From Priestia abyssalis (lineage in GTDB: Bacteria; Bacillota; Bacilli; Bacillales; Bacillaceae_H), in assembly GCF_002019595.1 (NCBI RefSeq), contig NZ_KV917369.1:2132417-2196416 (forward strand): a stretch of DNA of 64,000 nucleotides, in the 5' to 3' direction. Positions 9,584 through 18,189 of this stretch are shown in pieces. A program made the position numbers and the translations under genes. The notes under the pieces were generated by a model. That model was given only the letters and a program-made list of their open reading frames with translations, was not told the DNA's origin and searched no databases. Every line of letters starts with the position of its first letter. Position 1 is the first letter of the stretch.

Positions 9584-10573
9584 ATGGCTATTTTAGTTTG
9601 CGGGGGCGCTGGGTATATTGGCAGTCATACCGTTTCCGAGTTGTTCGATAAAGGGGAAGAAGTGATTGTAGTCGATAATTTGCAGAAAGGGCATGAACAA
9701 GCCGTATTAGAAGGCGTGACGCTCTATGTCGGTGATTTGCGAGACGAATTATTTTTAAGTGATGTGTTTACAAAACACGATATCGAAGCGGTTATTCATT
9801 TTGCGGCAGATTCACTTGTCGGCGAAAGTGTAGACGATCCGTTAACGTATTATGACAATAATGTATACGGAACCCTTTGCTTGCTGCGTACAATGGTGAA
9901 GCATGATGTGAAGAAAATCGTGTTTTCCTCGACTGCTGCGGCATACGGGGAAGCAAAAAACTTTCCAATCTTGGAAGATGACCCGACAGAACCGACAAAC
10001 CCGTATGGAGAAACTAAATTGACGATTGAAAAGATGTTGAAATGGTCGGAGCAAGCTTATGGCATAAAATACGTAGTGCTGCGTTATTTTAACGTGGCAG
10101 GTGCCCATATTGACGGAAAGCTGGGGGAGGATCATACTCCTGAAACACATTTAATACCGATTATTTTGCAAGTGGCGTTAGGCAAGCGCGAGAAAATAAA
10201 CATCTTCGGAGATGACTATGATACACATGACGGCACCTGTATCCGTGACTATATTCATGTAACTGATTTGGCGGATGCTCATATTTTAGCGGTTGATAAA
10301 TTACGCCGTGACAACATGAGCGGCACATATAACTTAGGAAATGGACATGGATTTACCGTAAAAGAAGTGATTGATGCAGCACGTAATGTAACAGGACACC
10401 CCATTCCGGCAGAAGTGGCGCCAAGACGTGCGGGCGACCCTGCCAAACTTGTTGCTTCCTCTGAAAAAGCAATGAAAGAATTGGACTGGCAGCCGCGCTA
10501 TACTTCGCTTGAAAAGATGATTGAAAGCGCATGGAACTGGTTCCGGGTACATCCGAACGGCTACGATAAATAA
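9584..10573 (+). CDS. galE: UDP-glucose 4-epimerase
   Basis: Extended short-chain dehydrogenase of 329 residues that interconverts UDP-galactose and UDP-glucose through a bound NAD. The Rossmann motif GGAGYIGSH is at residues 6-14, the catalytic Tyr-Lys pair is in YGETK, with the serine of FSSTAAAYG ahead of it. The substrate-binding strand RYFNVAGA is also present. Start ATG 9584 follows AAAGGAGGAGC. Length is normal for the bacterial enzyme. Middle gene of the gal operon. Confidence 0.97.
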   Translation: MAILVCGGAGYIGSHTVSELFDKGEEVIVVDNLQKGHEQAVLEGVTLYVGDLRDELFLSDVFTKHDIEAVIHFAADSLVGESVDDPLTYYDNNVYGTLCLLRTMVKHDVKKIVFSSTAAAYGEAKNFPILEDDPTEPTNPYGETKLTIEKMLKWSEQAYGIKYVVLRYFNVAGAHIDGKLGEDHTPETHLIPIILQVALGKREKINIFGDDYDTHDGTCIRDYIHVTDLADAHILAVDKLRRDNMSGTYNLGNGHGFTVKEVIDAARNVTGHPIPAEVAPRRAGDPAKLVASSEKAMKELDWQPRYTSLEKMIESAWNWFRVHPNGYDK

Positions 10574-10655
10574 AAAAATGCAGCATGGTGACCGACAGGG
10601 AGGAAAATCGTGTCATCATGTTGCTTCTATTCTCTACTAAAGGAGAGGGGCAATC

Positions 10656-12197
10656 ATGGCAATCAATATTTATAAACAAATTGAACGGTTACTTCAGTAT
10701 GGTTTAAATAAAGAATTAATTACAAAATGGGATATAGAAGTTGTTCGAAATAAGCTGTTGGAAGTACTGGAACTCGATGAATTTGAAACAGTAGAAACAG
10801 TTAAGGAACAGGCTCATACTCCTGTAGAAATAGTAGAAAAAATAGTAGATTGGGCAGCCGAGAACGGACGTCTGAAGGAAAATACCGTCACGTATCGTGA
10901 TTTGTTGGATACGAAGATCATGGCATGCTTTGTGCCGCTTCCTTCTGAAATAAATCGCCGATTTTTTGAATGTTATGAAAAAGAAGGAGCAGAAGCGTCG
11001 ACAAAAGCGTTCTATCAGTTTTCGAAAGATGTTCATTATATCCGGACAGACCGTATTGGGAAAAACGAACAATGGCTGGCACGGACCGAGTACGGTGATT
11101 TAGAGATTACGATTAACTTATCAAAACCGGAAAAAGATCCAAAAGCGATTGCGGCGGCAAAGAATATGAAGCAAAGCTCTTACCCGAAGTGCTTGTTGTG
11201 TAAGGAAAATGCCGGCTATGCGGGCCGCGTGAATCATCCGGCAAGACAAAACCATCGTATCATTTCTGTTCAGCTCAATGATGAACAATGGTTTTTGCAG
11301 TTCTCGCCATATGTTTACTATAACGAGCATGCGATCGTTTTCTCAGCGGAGCATACACCGATGAAGATATCAAAAGAGACGTTTGCGCGCCTTCTGCAAT
11401 TTGTGGACCAATTTTCACATTATTTCCTTGGTTCCAATGCGGACTTGCCAATTGTGGGAGGTTCTATTTTAACGCACGATCATTTTCAGGGCGGTCATCA
11501 CCAGTTTCCGATGGCAAAGGCGGAAATCGAAAAAGAATTTACGTTTAAACATTATCCGAATGTACGGGGAGGTATCGTGGAATGGCCGATGTCTGTTATC
11601 CGCCTTCAAAGCAGCGAGCGCGATGGACTTGTGAAGCTATCGGATTATATTTTACAAGAGTGGAAGACATATAGCGATGCAGATGTGGAGATTTTGGCCT
11701 TTACGGATGAGACGCCGCATAATACGATAACACCGATTGCCAGAAGAAGGGGCGAACTTTTCGAACTGGATTTGGTTCTTCGCAACAATCGAACAAACGA
11801 TGACCATCCGATGGGAATTTTTCACCCGCATGAAGAAGTGCATCATATTAAAAAAGAAAATATTGGGTTAATTGAAGTGATGGGGCTTGCGGTGTTGCCA
11901 GGGCGGTTAAAAGAGGAAATGAACTTGCTGGCACACTGTCTCGTTTCTGATGAATTTGAAACAGAAATAGAAAAGCACGAAGACATCATCAAACATTTAG
12001 AATGGGCGAGAAAGGTCAAAGCAAAGCATACAGAACTTTCGGACGAAAATGTGCATGAAATCTTAAAAGAAGAAATCGGAATGGTATTCGCCGCGATCTT
12101 GGAGCATGCTGGTGTATTTAAACGGGATGATCGAGGGCAACAAGCTTTTGAGCGGTTTATGAATTCGATTGTAAACAACTATGTGGAATGTATATAG
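10656..12197 (+). CDS. galT: Galactose-1-phosphate uridylyltransferase, class II
   Basis: Transfers UMP from UDP-glucose to galactose-1-phosphate, completing the Leloir route. At 513 residues it belongs to the long Gram-positive class II family, not the ~350-residue HIT-type E. coli enzyme. Recognisable are CLLCKENAGYAGRVNHPARQ in the middle of the protein and the HDHFQGGHHQFP histidine cluster that probably contains the nucleophile. ATG 10656 follows AAAGGAGAGG. It ends the galKET operon; a weak hairpin with a T run follows at 12337-12372. Confidence 0.95.
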   Translation: MAINIYKQIERLLQYGLNKELITKWDIEVVRNKLLEVLELDEFETVETVKEQAHTPVEIVEKIVDWAAENGRLKENTVTYRDLLDTKIMACFVPLPSEINRRFFECYEKEGAEASTKAFYQFSKDVHYIRTDRIGKNEQWLARTEYGDLEITINLSKPEKDPKAIAAAKNMKQSSYPKCLLCKENAGYAGRVNHPARQNHRIISVQLNDEQWFLQFSPYVYYNEHAIVFSAEHTPMKISKETFARLLQFVDQFSHYFLGSNADLPIVGGSILTHDHFQGGHHQFPMAKAEIEKEFTFKHYPNVRGGIVEWPMSVIRLQSSERDGLVKLSDYILQEWKTYSDADVEILAFTDETPHNTITPIARRRGELFELDLVLRNNRTNDDHPMGIFHPHEEVHHIKKENIGLIEVMGLAVLPGRLKEEMNLLAHCLVSDEFETEIEKHEDIIKHLEWARKVKAKHTELSDENVHEILKEEIGMVFAAILEHAGVFKRDDRGQQAFERFMNSIVNNYVECI

Positions 12198-12336
12198 TAT
12201 ATAAGAAAAACTTTGTAAGTTTATTCTGAGTGGAAGAGAAGGAAACACACAAATATGCTAAGAATCCATAGTGTATGTTAAAAAAATAAGTTAGACTCCC
12301 TTATATAGTAAAAGATATAACAACATGTGCATGAAT

Positions 12337-12372
12337 GAGCTGTCTCTAACTCTAAAAGTGAGACGGCTTTTT
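12337..12372 (+). terminator. Terminator after galKET
   Basis: Imperfect stem built on GAGCTGTCTC ... GTGAGACGGC followed by TTTTTC. It lies 140 bases after galT; the bases between show no gene. Confidence 0.6.
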
Positions 12373-12469
12373 CGGCGGTCAGGTTTATTTACATAAGTCT
12401 AGTATTTATGCTGCCTGGGGAATTTACATTTACCGTACGATCAATACATAAAAATCAGGAGGAGGCTTT

Positions 12470-12694
12470 ATGAGCAAAGCGTATGATTCAAAAGATATTA
12501 TGAAGTATTTCTCAGTGACGGAGCATGAGTTAGAACAATGGATTAAACGCGGGAGATTTATTATTTATGAAGGATGGAATTTAGAAAACTTCAAAATATA
12601 TGACCACTCTCTTTACATTACGGAAGGCAAAAGAGTATTGGCTGTCAGTGAAGTTGTGGAGGCTTGGGATAAAGAGCGTGAGAACTGCGATTAG
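12470..12694 (+). CDS. Small protein with an N-terminal MerR/excisionase-like helix pair, unknown function
   Basis: 74 residues, start ATG after a strong AGGAGGAGG. The first half, SKDIMKYFSVTEHELEQWIK, has the spacing of a winged or excisionase-type helix-turn-helix; the second half (VLAVSEVVEAWDKERENCD) is an acidic amphipathic helix. No cysteine cluster, signal or membrane segment. It stands alone with terminators on both sides (12337-12372 and 12720-12768), so it is an independent transcript. I do not recognise the family; DNA binding is only a suggestion from the helix pattern. Confidence 0.7.
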   Translation: MSKAYDSKDIMKYFSVTEHELEQWIKRGRFIIYEGWNLENFKIYDHSLYITEGKRVLAVSEVVEAWDKERENCD

Positions 12695-12719
12695 ATATGA
12701 ATCCTATAGGCCAATTTAA

Positions 12720-12768
12720 AAAAAGGCAATTTTTCACTTTTTATTAAAAAGCGGAAAATTGCCTTTTT
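12720..12768 (+). terminator. Terminator after the 74-aa gene
   Basis: Stem AAAAGGCAATTTTTC ... GGAAAATTGCCTTTTT with a loop rich in T and A. Symmetric A/T flanks, so it could act in both directions. Confidence 0.8.
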
Positions 12769-13077
12769 GTGATATAAATTGATTTCATCTATATAAAATG
12801 GAAGCATGATTTTGCGCTGTGATGCACGCCACAATTTTGTCATTCATTGTTCTTTCCTTTTAGTCGAAATGTAAATGTTCAAAAATAGTAATACATATTA
12901 GTAGCTGATGCTAATTGTTAGGTATATAATAAATGAATACAAGGGGATTTCTTAAAAGATGATTTACATACTGTTTTATTTTCTAATTTTTCTGAAATAT
13001 AACTCATTGAAGAGGGGATGGGTGCCTGCATCAAGAAATATTATAATGATGCTAAAAGAAAAGAGAGGAGAATAATT
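12769..13077. other. Intergenic leader of the acyl-CoA synthetase
   Basis: About 300 bases without a gene. A TATAAT-like box occurs at GGTATATAATAA (about 12921-12932), but its -35 is unclear. A short in-frame extension upstream of the synthetase start is rejected because AGAGAGGAG lies immediately before ATG 13078. Confidence 0.4.
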
Positions 13078-14667
13078 ATGGACGTAAAAGAATTGCTTGC
13101 ACCTGAACAGTACAATTTAACAGAAGAAATTGAAAAGCACGCTTCACCAAAAATGGCATTGAAATGGGAAAATGAACAAGGAGATAAAAAGAGCATTTCA
13201 TATGATCAACTTATAAGACAAGGTAATCAATTAGCAAACGGATTGATGAAAAAGGGACTGACAAAAGGAGACCGGGTGCTGGTCACCGTGCCGCGTCTAA
13301 TTGAATCTTATATTATCTATTTTGCTTGCTTGAAAGCGGGACTTGTCATTGTTCCGTCATCAGAAATGCTGCGGGCAAAAGATATTAGTTATCGGATTAA
13401 TCATGCGGAAGCGAAAGCTGTTATTTCGTTTGCTCCTTTTTGTAAGGAAATAGACAACATCGAAGACGAAACGCCTTCCTTGATGTTTAAGATTGCATTT
13501 GGAAACAAAACGGACGGCTGGATATCAATGGAAGAAATGATAAATGGTGAATCTGATGAATTTGCCGCAGCAGATACGACGAAAGATGATATAGCGTTTT
13601 TGCCGTATACATCCGGTACGACAGGTCAGCCGAAAGGGGTTATTCATAGTCACGGCTGGGCATATGCCCACTTGCGTATCGCTGCGGACCGATGGCTGAA
13701 TATTAGTGAAGGGGATACCGTGTGGGCGACGGCGGGTCCAGGGTGGCAAAAATGGGTATGGAGCCCGTTTCTTTCCGTGCTTGGAAAAGGGGCAACAGGA
13801 TTTGTTTATCATGGTCGATTCGAGCCTCGTAAATATTTGCAGCTTCTTCAGGATGAAAAAATCAATGTGCTATGCTGCACACCGACCGAATACCGGTTGA
13901 TGGCGAAGATTAATAACTTGCAAGAATTTGATTTAACAAGCCTTCATAGTGCCGTTTCCGCCGGTGAAGCCCTTAATCAGGAAGTAGTAGATATATTTAA
14001 GCGCCATTTCGGTGTTCACGTAAGGGACGGCTACGGGCAAACAGAAAGTACATTATTGATTGGGACATTAAAGGGAGCGGAATTCAGAGAAGGGTCGATG
14101 GGGAAACCGATTTTAGAAGAGTTCATCGACATTATTGATGAAAACGGTGAACCAGTTCCAGCTGGAGAAGTGGGGGATATTGCCGTTCGAAAAGACTTTG
14201 GGGCATTGTTTAAAGGTTATTACAAAGAGCCTGAACGAACAGCAGCCGCTTTTAGAGGAAATTATTACGTAACGGGAGACCGTGCGCGTAAGGATGAAGA
14301 TCATTATTTTTGGTTTGAAGGGCGAGCGGACGATATCATCATCAGTTCGGGATATACGATTGGCCCTTTTGAAGTGGAGGATGCACTCATGAAACATGAG
14401 GGTGTGAAAGAGTGCGCCGTTGTTGCAAGTCCAGACCCGATCAGAGGAAATGTAGTGAAGGCATTTGTCATTTTAAAAGAGGGTTACACAGCTGGGGAAG
14501 CCCTATCAAAAGAATTGCAGAATCATGTTAAAAACATGACGGCTCCTTACAAGTATCCGAGATTGATTGAATTTGTGGATGAATTGCCAAAAACGGATTC
14601 CGGGAAAATCCGCCGTGTGGAACTGAGAAACCGAGAGCTTCAAACAGCAGACAAGATGAACGTATAA
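13078..14667 (+). CDS. Acyl-CoA synthetase (AMP-forming), medium/branched-chain type
   Basis: ANL-superfamily ligase of 529 residues that activates a carboxylic acid with ATP and CoA through an acyl-AMP. Motifs in order: P-loop YTSGTTGQPKGVIHSHG (near residue 178), the A5 motif DGYGQTEST, the hinge YFWFEGRADDIIISSGYTIG, and the catalytic lysine in KTDSGKIRRVELR at the C-terminus. The architecture is that of acetyl/propionyl/butyryl-CoA synthetases such as B. subtilis MbcS (YtcI), so a short or branched acid is the likeliest substrate; the motifs do not fix it. ATG 13078 follows AGAGGAG. It is monocistronic, with a strong terminator at 14697-14735. Confidence 0.85.
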   Translation: MDVKELLAPEQYNLTEEIEKHASPKMALKWENEQGDKKSISYDQLIRQGNQLANGLMKKGLTKGDRVLVTVPRLIESYIIYFACLKAGLVIVPSSEMLRAKDISYRINHAEAKAVISFAPFCKEIDNIEDETPSLMFKIAFGNKTDGWISMEEMINGESDEFAAADTTKDDIAFLPYTSGTTGQPKGVIHSHGWAYAHLRIAADRWLNISEGDTVWATAGPGWQKWVWSPFLSVLGKGATGFVYHGRFEPRKYLQLLQDEKINVLCCTPTEYRLMAKINNLQEFDLTSLHSAVSAGEALNQEVVDIFKRHFGVHVRDGYGQTESTLLIGTLKGAEFREGSMGKPILEEFIDIIDENGEPVPAGEVGDIAVRKDFGALFKGYYKEPERTAAAFRGNYYVTGDRARKDEDHYFWFEGRADDIIISSGYTIGPFEVEDALMKHEGVKECAVVASPDPIRGNVVKAFVILKEGYTAGEALSKELQNHVKNMTAPYKYPRLIEFVDELPKTDSGKIRRVELRNRELQTADKMNV

Positions 14668-14696
14668 AGGACGGGACATACGAATTTACGTATAAG

Positions 14697-14735
14697 ATTG
14701 GACATGGGTTGTTTTGCCCATGTCCAATCGTTTTT
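14697..14735 (+). terminator. Terminator after the acyl-CoA synthetase
   Basis: Perfect 13-bp stem GATTGGACATGGG / CCCATGTCCAATC, 7-base loop, then GTTTTT. Confidence 0.9.
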
Positions 14736-14847
14736 AAGGGAACCGTTACCGGCTTATTTGTGAAGTCTAAAGTGAGATTTAGACATTTGAAAAGAGTGGT
14801 CTTTAACAAGGCTGCTTTTGAATATAAATTAATTTTTTATAAAAAGG

Positions 14848-14878
14848 TTGACTCTCCAGTAACTGGAGGGTTTAATTT
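14848..14878 (+). promoter_or_regulatory. MerR-type promoter upstream of yclNOP
   Basis: TTGACT (14848-14853), then the perfect 15-bp dyad CTCCAGTAACTGGAG (14854-14868), then TTTAATTT. Read to TAATTT the spacer is 19 bp, the stretched spacing that MerR-family activators correct by twisting DNA; the dyad fills the spacer as in MerR, BmrR and Mta targets. The MerR gene at 18190-19014, just past yclP, is the natural candidate. Confidence 0.65.
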
Positions 14879-14879
14879 A

Positions 14880-14904
14880 TTGATAGTAATGATAATCAAT
14901 ATCA
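14880..14904 (+). promoter_or_regulatory. Fur box 1 upstream of yclN
   Basis: The run TAATGATAATCAATATC carries overlapping TGATAAT-type inverted hexamers like the Bacillus Fur box. It lies just after the MerR-type promoter and would block its transcript when iron is sufficient. Confidence 0.6.
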
Positions 14905-15005
14905 CTCCGTATATTGATTATCCATTAATGTTGTTAGATAAGGGAGGATCAGGGGGAGTAGGCGAATTATATAAAGAAATCGTTCTTTTATTTTTTATTA
15001 AATAT

Positions 15006-15026
15006 TGATAATAATTATCGTTTTCA
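15006..15026 (+). promoter_or_regulatory. Fur box 2 upstream of yclN
   Basis: TGATAATAATTATCG followed by TTTTCA matches the 7-1-7 Fur consensus TGATAATNATTATCA closely. It is 60 bases before the yclN start. Confidence 0.75.
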
Positions 15027-15085
15027 TTGAAAGTCCATACATAGTATAAACTAATTCTCGGGATGTGAAAGAGTAAGGAAGAATT

Positions 15086-16036
15086 ATGAAAAAAAGATAT
15101 TTATTCATTGCACTGATTATTTTATCCATTTGTTCAATCTTTATCGGGGTAAAGGATTTAACGCCTTTGGACCTGTTTCATTTAAGCAGCGAACAGGCTC
15201 AGATTTTAGCAGTCAGCAGGTTCCCCCGATTAATAAGCATCATCATTGCCGGAATGAGCATGAGCATATGCGGTTTAATTATGCAGCAGCTAAGCAAAAA
15301 TAAATTTGTTTCACCGACCACTGCCGGTACGTTGGATTCTGCGAGATTAGGAATTTTAGTTTCGCTGATGCTATTCACTTCGGCCAGTCCATTGGTAAAG
15401 ATGCTTGTGGCATTTGCGTTTGCCTTGCTCGGAACGTTTATCTTCATGAAGATCTTAGAAAAAGTGAAATATAAAGATGCGATTTTCATCCCGCTTGTCG
15501 GGTTGATGTTTGGGAATATTATCAGTTCCATCACCACATTTTTTGCCTATAAACATGATCTCATTCAAAATATGTCTTCCTGGCTGCAAGGGAATTTTTC
15601 AATGATCATTCAAGGCCGATACGAACTTTTATATATTAGCATTCCTGTTGTCATCATCGCGTACTTGTTTGCGAATAAGTTTACTATTGCAGGAATGGGC
15701 GAAGAGTTTTCCATCAATCTGGGACTCAATCATAAGCAAATCGTTAATATAGGACTGATCATCGTTGCTCTCGTCACCTCCATAGTCGTACTTACGGTAG
15801 GGGTCATCCCTTTCTTAGGTCTGATTATCCCAAATATTGTGACGATGTATCAGGGGGATCATTTGAAGAAAAGCCTTCCTCATACAGCTTTGCTCGGAGC
15901 CGTATTTGTATTGGCTTGTGACATACTCGGACGTCTTATTATTTATCCATATGAAATTGCGATAGGTGTGACAGTCGGAGTCATCGGAAGTGGAATTTTC
16001 CTTTATTTAATTATGAGGAGAAAGGCATATGAGTAA
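15086..16036 (+). CDS. yclN: Ferric-siderophore ABC transporter permease (YclN-like)
   Basis: FecCD-family permease of 316 residues with eight or more hydrophobic segments; forms half of the channel that imports a ferric siderophore. Family landmarks are the SRFPRLISIIIAGMSMSICG segment near residue 40 and the GVIPFLGLIIPNIV gate segment near 235, which is the ATPase-coupling region of FecCD proteins. It resembles B. subtilis YclN, the petrobactin permease. Two Fur boxes lie upstream, so iron starvation should derepress it. Overlaps yclO by 8 bases. The substrate is inferred from similarity. Confidence 0.88.
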   Translation: MKKRYLFIALIILSICSIFIGVKDLTPLDLFHLSSEQAQILAVSRFPRLISIIIAGMSMSICGLIMQQLSKNKFVSPTTAGTLDSARLGILVSLMLFTSASPLVKMLVAFAFALLGTFIFMKILEKVKYKDAIFIPLVGLMFGNIISSITTFFAYKHDLIQNMSSWLQGNFSMIIQGRYELLYISIPVVIIAYLFANKFTIAGMGEEFSINLGLNHKQIVNIGLIIVALVTSIVVLTVGVIPFLGLIIPNIVTMYQGDHLKKSLPHTALLGAVFVLACDILGRLIIYPYEIAIGVTVGVIGSGIFLYLIMRRKAYE

Positions 16037-16979
16037 TAATGTTAAGTTAAGTGTTCTAGCTATTGTATCTGTAATCTTAGTTCTTCTGTTTTTATTCCTT
16101 GATCTCGGCAGTAATTGGGGGTACGCCCTTCCTAGACGGGGAAAAAAAATATTGGCCATTGTCGTAACAGGCGGAGTGATCGCTTTTTCAACGATGATAT
16201 TTCAAACAATCACAAATAATCGAATATTGACACCGAGTATACTAGGACTCGACTCTCTTTATCTATTAGTTCAAACGTTTGTTATTTTCGTATTCGGATC
16301 TGCAAGCCTGACAGCTTCCGATAAAAACATTAACTTTATCATATCGGTAGGGATGATGGTCGTGTTTGCAGGATTGCTGTATAAAATTCTTTTTAAAAGA
16401 GAAGAGCAAAACATTTATTTTCTACTGTTAATCGGGTTAATATTTGGAACGTTCTTTGGAAGTCTATCATCGTTTATGCAAGTCCTCATCGACCCGAATG
16501 AATTTTTGCTTGTCCAAGATAAGATGTTTGCCAGCTTCAATAATGTGAATACAGATTTGTTGATCATAGCGATTGTCCTCGTGCTCTTAACCATCGGTTA
16601 TGTTAGGAGATTCACAAAATATTTGGATGTGCTTTCCCTTGGAAAAGAGCAAGCGATCAATTTAGGGATTGATTATGATTATGTCGTTAAAAGGTTGTTA
16701 ATCGTTATCGCCATCCTTGTTTCAGTCTCGACCGCTTTAGTAGGTCCCATAACGTTTTTAGGATTACTTGTGGCAAATGTGACCCATGAGTTCTTGAAAA
16801 CGTATCAGCATAAACAACTCATTTTAGGGGCGGTTCTGATCAGTATCATTGCCCTGGTCGGAGGGCAGTTAATCGTTGAACGTGTATTCACCTTCTCCAC
16901 GACATTAAGTGTCATCATCAATTTTGTGGGTGGAGTGTATTTCATCTATCTTCTATTAAAGGAGAATAAGTCATGGTAG
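16029..16979 (+). CDS. yclO: Ferric-siderophore ABC transporter permease (YclO-like)
   Basis: Second FecCD permease, 316 residues, partner of YclN. It has the RRGKKILAIVVTGGVIAFST opening typical of this subgroup and the GPITFLGLLVANVTHE coupling segment near residue 240. Its start lies inside the yclN reading frame (8-base overlap) and its end overlaps yclP by 7 bases, so the three are translationally coupled. B. subtilis YclO is the closest protein I recognise. Confidence 0.88.
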   Translation: MSNNVKLSVLAIVSVILVLLFLFLDLGSNWGYALPRRGKKILAIVVTGGVIAFSTMIFQTITNNRILTPSILGLDSLYLLVQTFVIFVFGSASLTASDKNINFIISVGMMVVFAGLLYKILFKREEQNIYFLLLIGLIFGTFFGSLSSFMQVLIDPNEFLLVQDKMFASFNNVNTDLLIIAIVLVLLTIGYVRRFTKYLDVLSLGKEQAINLGIDYDYVVKRLLIVIAILVSVSTALVGPITFLGLLVANVTHEFLKTYQHKQLILGAVLISIIALVGGQLIVERVFTFSTTLSVIINFVGGVYFIYLLLKENKSW

Positions 16980-17731
16980 AAGTTATCGGGGTTTCAAAAC
17001 AATATGGAAACAAAAAAGTAATAGACAATGTATCGGTTAACATAGTAAAAGGGAAAATTACCTCTTTTATTGGTCCAAATGGAGCGGGTAAAAGTACCTT
17101 GCTGTCGATGATCAGCCGTTTGCTCGCAAAGGATGATGGCAATATTTTCATAGACGGCAAGGAAATCGGCCAATGTAAAAGCAATGATTTGGCCAAAAAG
17201 ATTGCAATATTAAAGCAATCGAATCATATCAATATCCGGCTAACAATCCGGGAGTTAGTTTCATTCGGTAGATTTCCATACTCGCAAGGAAATTTGACAA
17301 AAGAAGACTGGAAATACATCGATGAGGCCATTGCTTATATGGAATTGCAGGATATTCAGCATAAATATTTGGATCAATTAAGCGGAGGTCAAAAGCAACG
17401 GGCTTACATCGCGATGGTCATTGCCCAAAATACGGAGTATGTGCTTTTGGATGAACCATTGAACAATTTGGACATGAAACACTCGGTTCAAATTATGAAA
17501 GTATTGAGAAGGCTTGTGGATGAACTTGGAAAAACGGTCATTATCGTCATTCATGACATTAACTTCGCTTCCTGTTATTCGGATTATATCGTTGCATTGA
17601 AAGACGGGAGAATCGTAAAGGAAGGTCTTGCTGATCACATCATCGATTCATCGATCCTAAAAGAAATTTATGATATGGACATTGAAATCGAGAATATCAA
17701 CGAAAACAAAATTTGTGTTTATTTTGCTTGA
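16973..17731 (+). CDS. yclP: Ferric-siderophore ABC transporter ATPase (YclP-like)
   Basis: ABC ATPase of 252 residues that powers the YclNO channel. Walker A GPNGAGKST is near residues 34-42, the signature LSGGQKQR near 135, and Walker B YVLLDEPLNNLD near 157, with the switch histidine in VIVIHDINF. B. subtilis yclNOP is followed by the binding-protein gene yclQ; here the strand continues into non-coding sequence instead, so the substrate-binding lipoprotein must come from elsewhere or has been lost. Confidence 0.92.
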   Translation: MVEVIGVSKQYGNKKVIDNVSVNIVKGKITSFIGPNGAGKSTLLSMISRLLAKDDGNIFIDGKEIGQCKSNDLAKKIAILKQSNHINIRLTIRELVSFGRFPYSQGNLTKEDWKYIDEAIAYMELQDIQHKYLDQLSGGQKQRAYIAMVIAQNTEYVLLDEPLNNLDMKHSVQIMKVLRRLVDELGKTVIIVIHDINFASCYSDYIVALKDGRIVKEGLADHIIDSSILKEIYDMDIEIENINENKICVYFA

Positions 17732-18030
17732 TTTCCTCAAGCATCCAATCAGGTTTAGCTTGCTGGTGCTGCAAAATAGACGAACGGTGTATGATCAGGT
17801 GATTTTCCATTCTTATATGGAGCGTCTCCCCATAATGATTGTCATTCACACTGCGATTCATTACGTACTAAAGATTATACACTGAACTTTATGGAGTTTC
17901 TTTTCCAGTTTTGCAGCACCATCAATTTAAATGAACAATCCTTTCAAAATATGAAGATTCAACGTATGAAAATGCCGGCGGTCTAGTTTCCGTGGCAGAG
18001 ATGGTGAAGGAAGTAGGAAGAAGGTATAAA
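17732..18030. other. Eroded intergenic stretch with a 12-bp inverted repeat
   Basis: Where yclQ would be expected there is no intact gene. GGTGCTGCAAAA (about 17765-17776) and TTTTGCAGCACC (about 17911-17922) form a perfect inverted repeat around roughly 135 bases. A 31-codon open stretch (17941-18036, containing GGLVSVAEMVKEVGRRYKK) reads like the C-terminus of a lost enzyme but begins after a stop codon; I cannot name it. Confidence 0.35.
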
Positions 18031-18073
18031 AAATGATGGAACATGGGCAAAGAGAGCCCTTGTTCCATCATTT
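18031..18073 (+). terminator. Strong hairpin before the MerR gene
   Basis: Stem of 18 bp with one mismatch: AAATGATGGAACATGGGC (18031-18048) against GCCCTTGTTCCATCATTT (18056-18073). The 3' side has only three T residues, so termination in the plus direction is moderate. Confidence 0.6.
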
Positions 18074-18189
18074 ATGTATAAGCGGTCAGGAAAACCATAA
18101 GGAAGTCTATTCAATGAAAGAACAGAAAGGCAAAAGTAGGGTGAAAATCAGCAGGAGTAGAAAGTAACAGATAAGGCAAGGTGAGCAAA

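Noticed and set aside
14709..15008. 99-codon frame between the acyl-CoA synthetase and yclN
   Set aside because: It begins inside a terminator and crosses the MerR-type promoter and Fur boxes; composition is random A/T.
17670..17885. 71-codon frame overlapping the end of yclP
   Set aside because: Begins inside yclP in another frame, no ribosome site, no recognisable motif.
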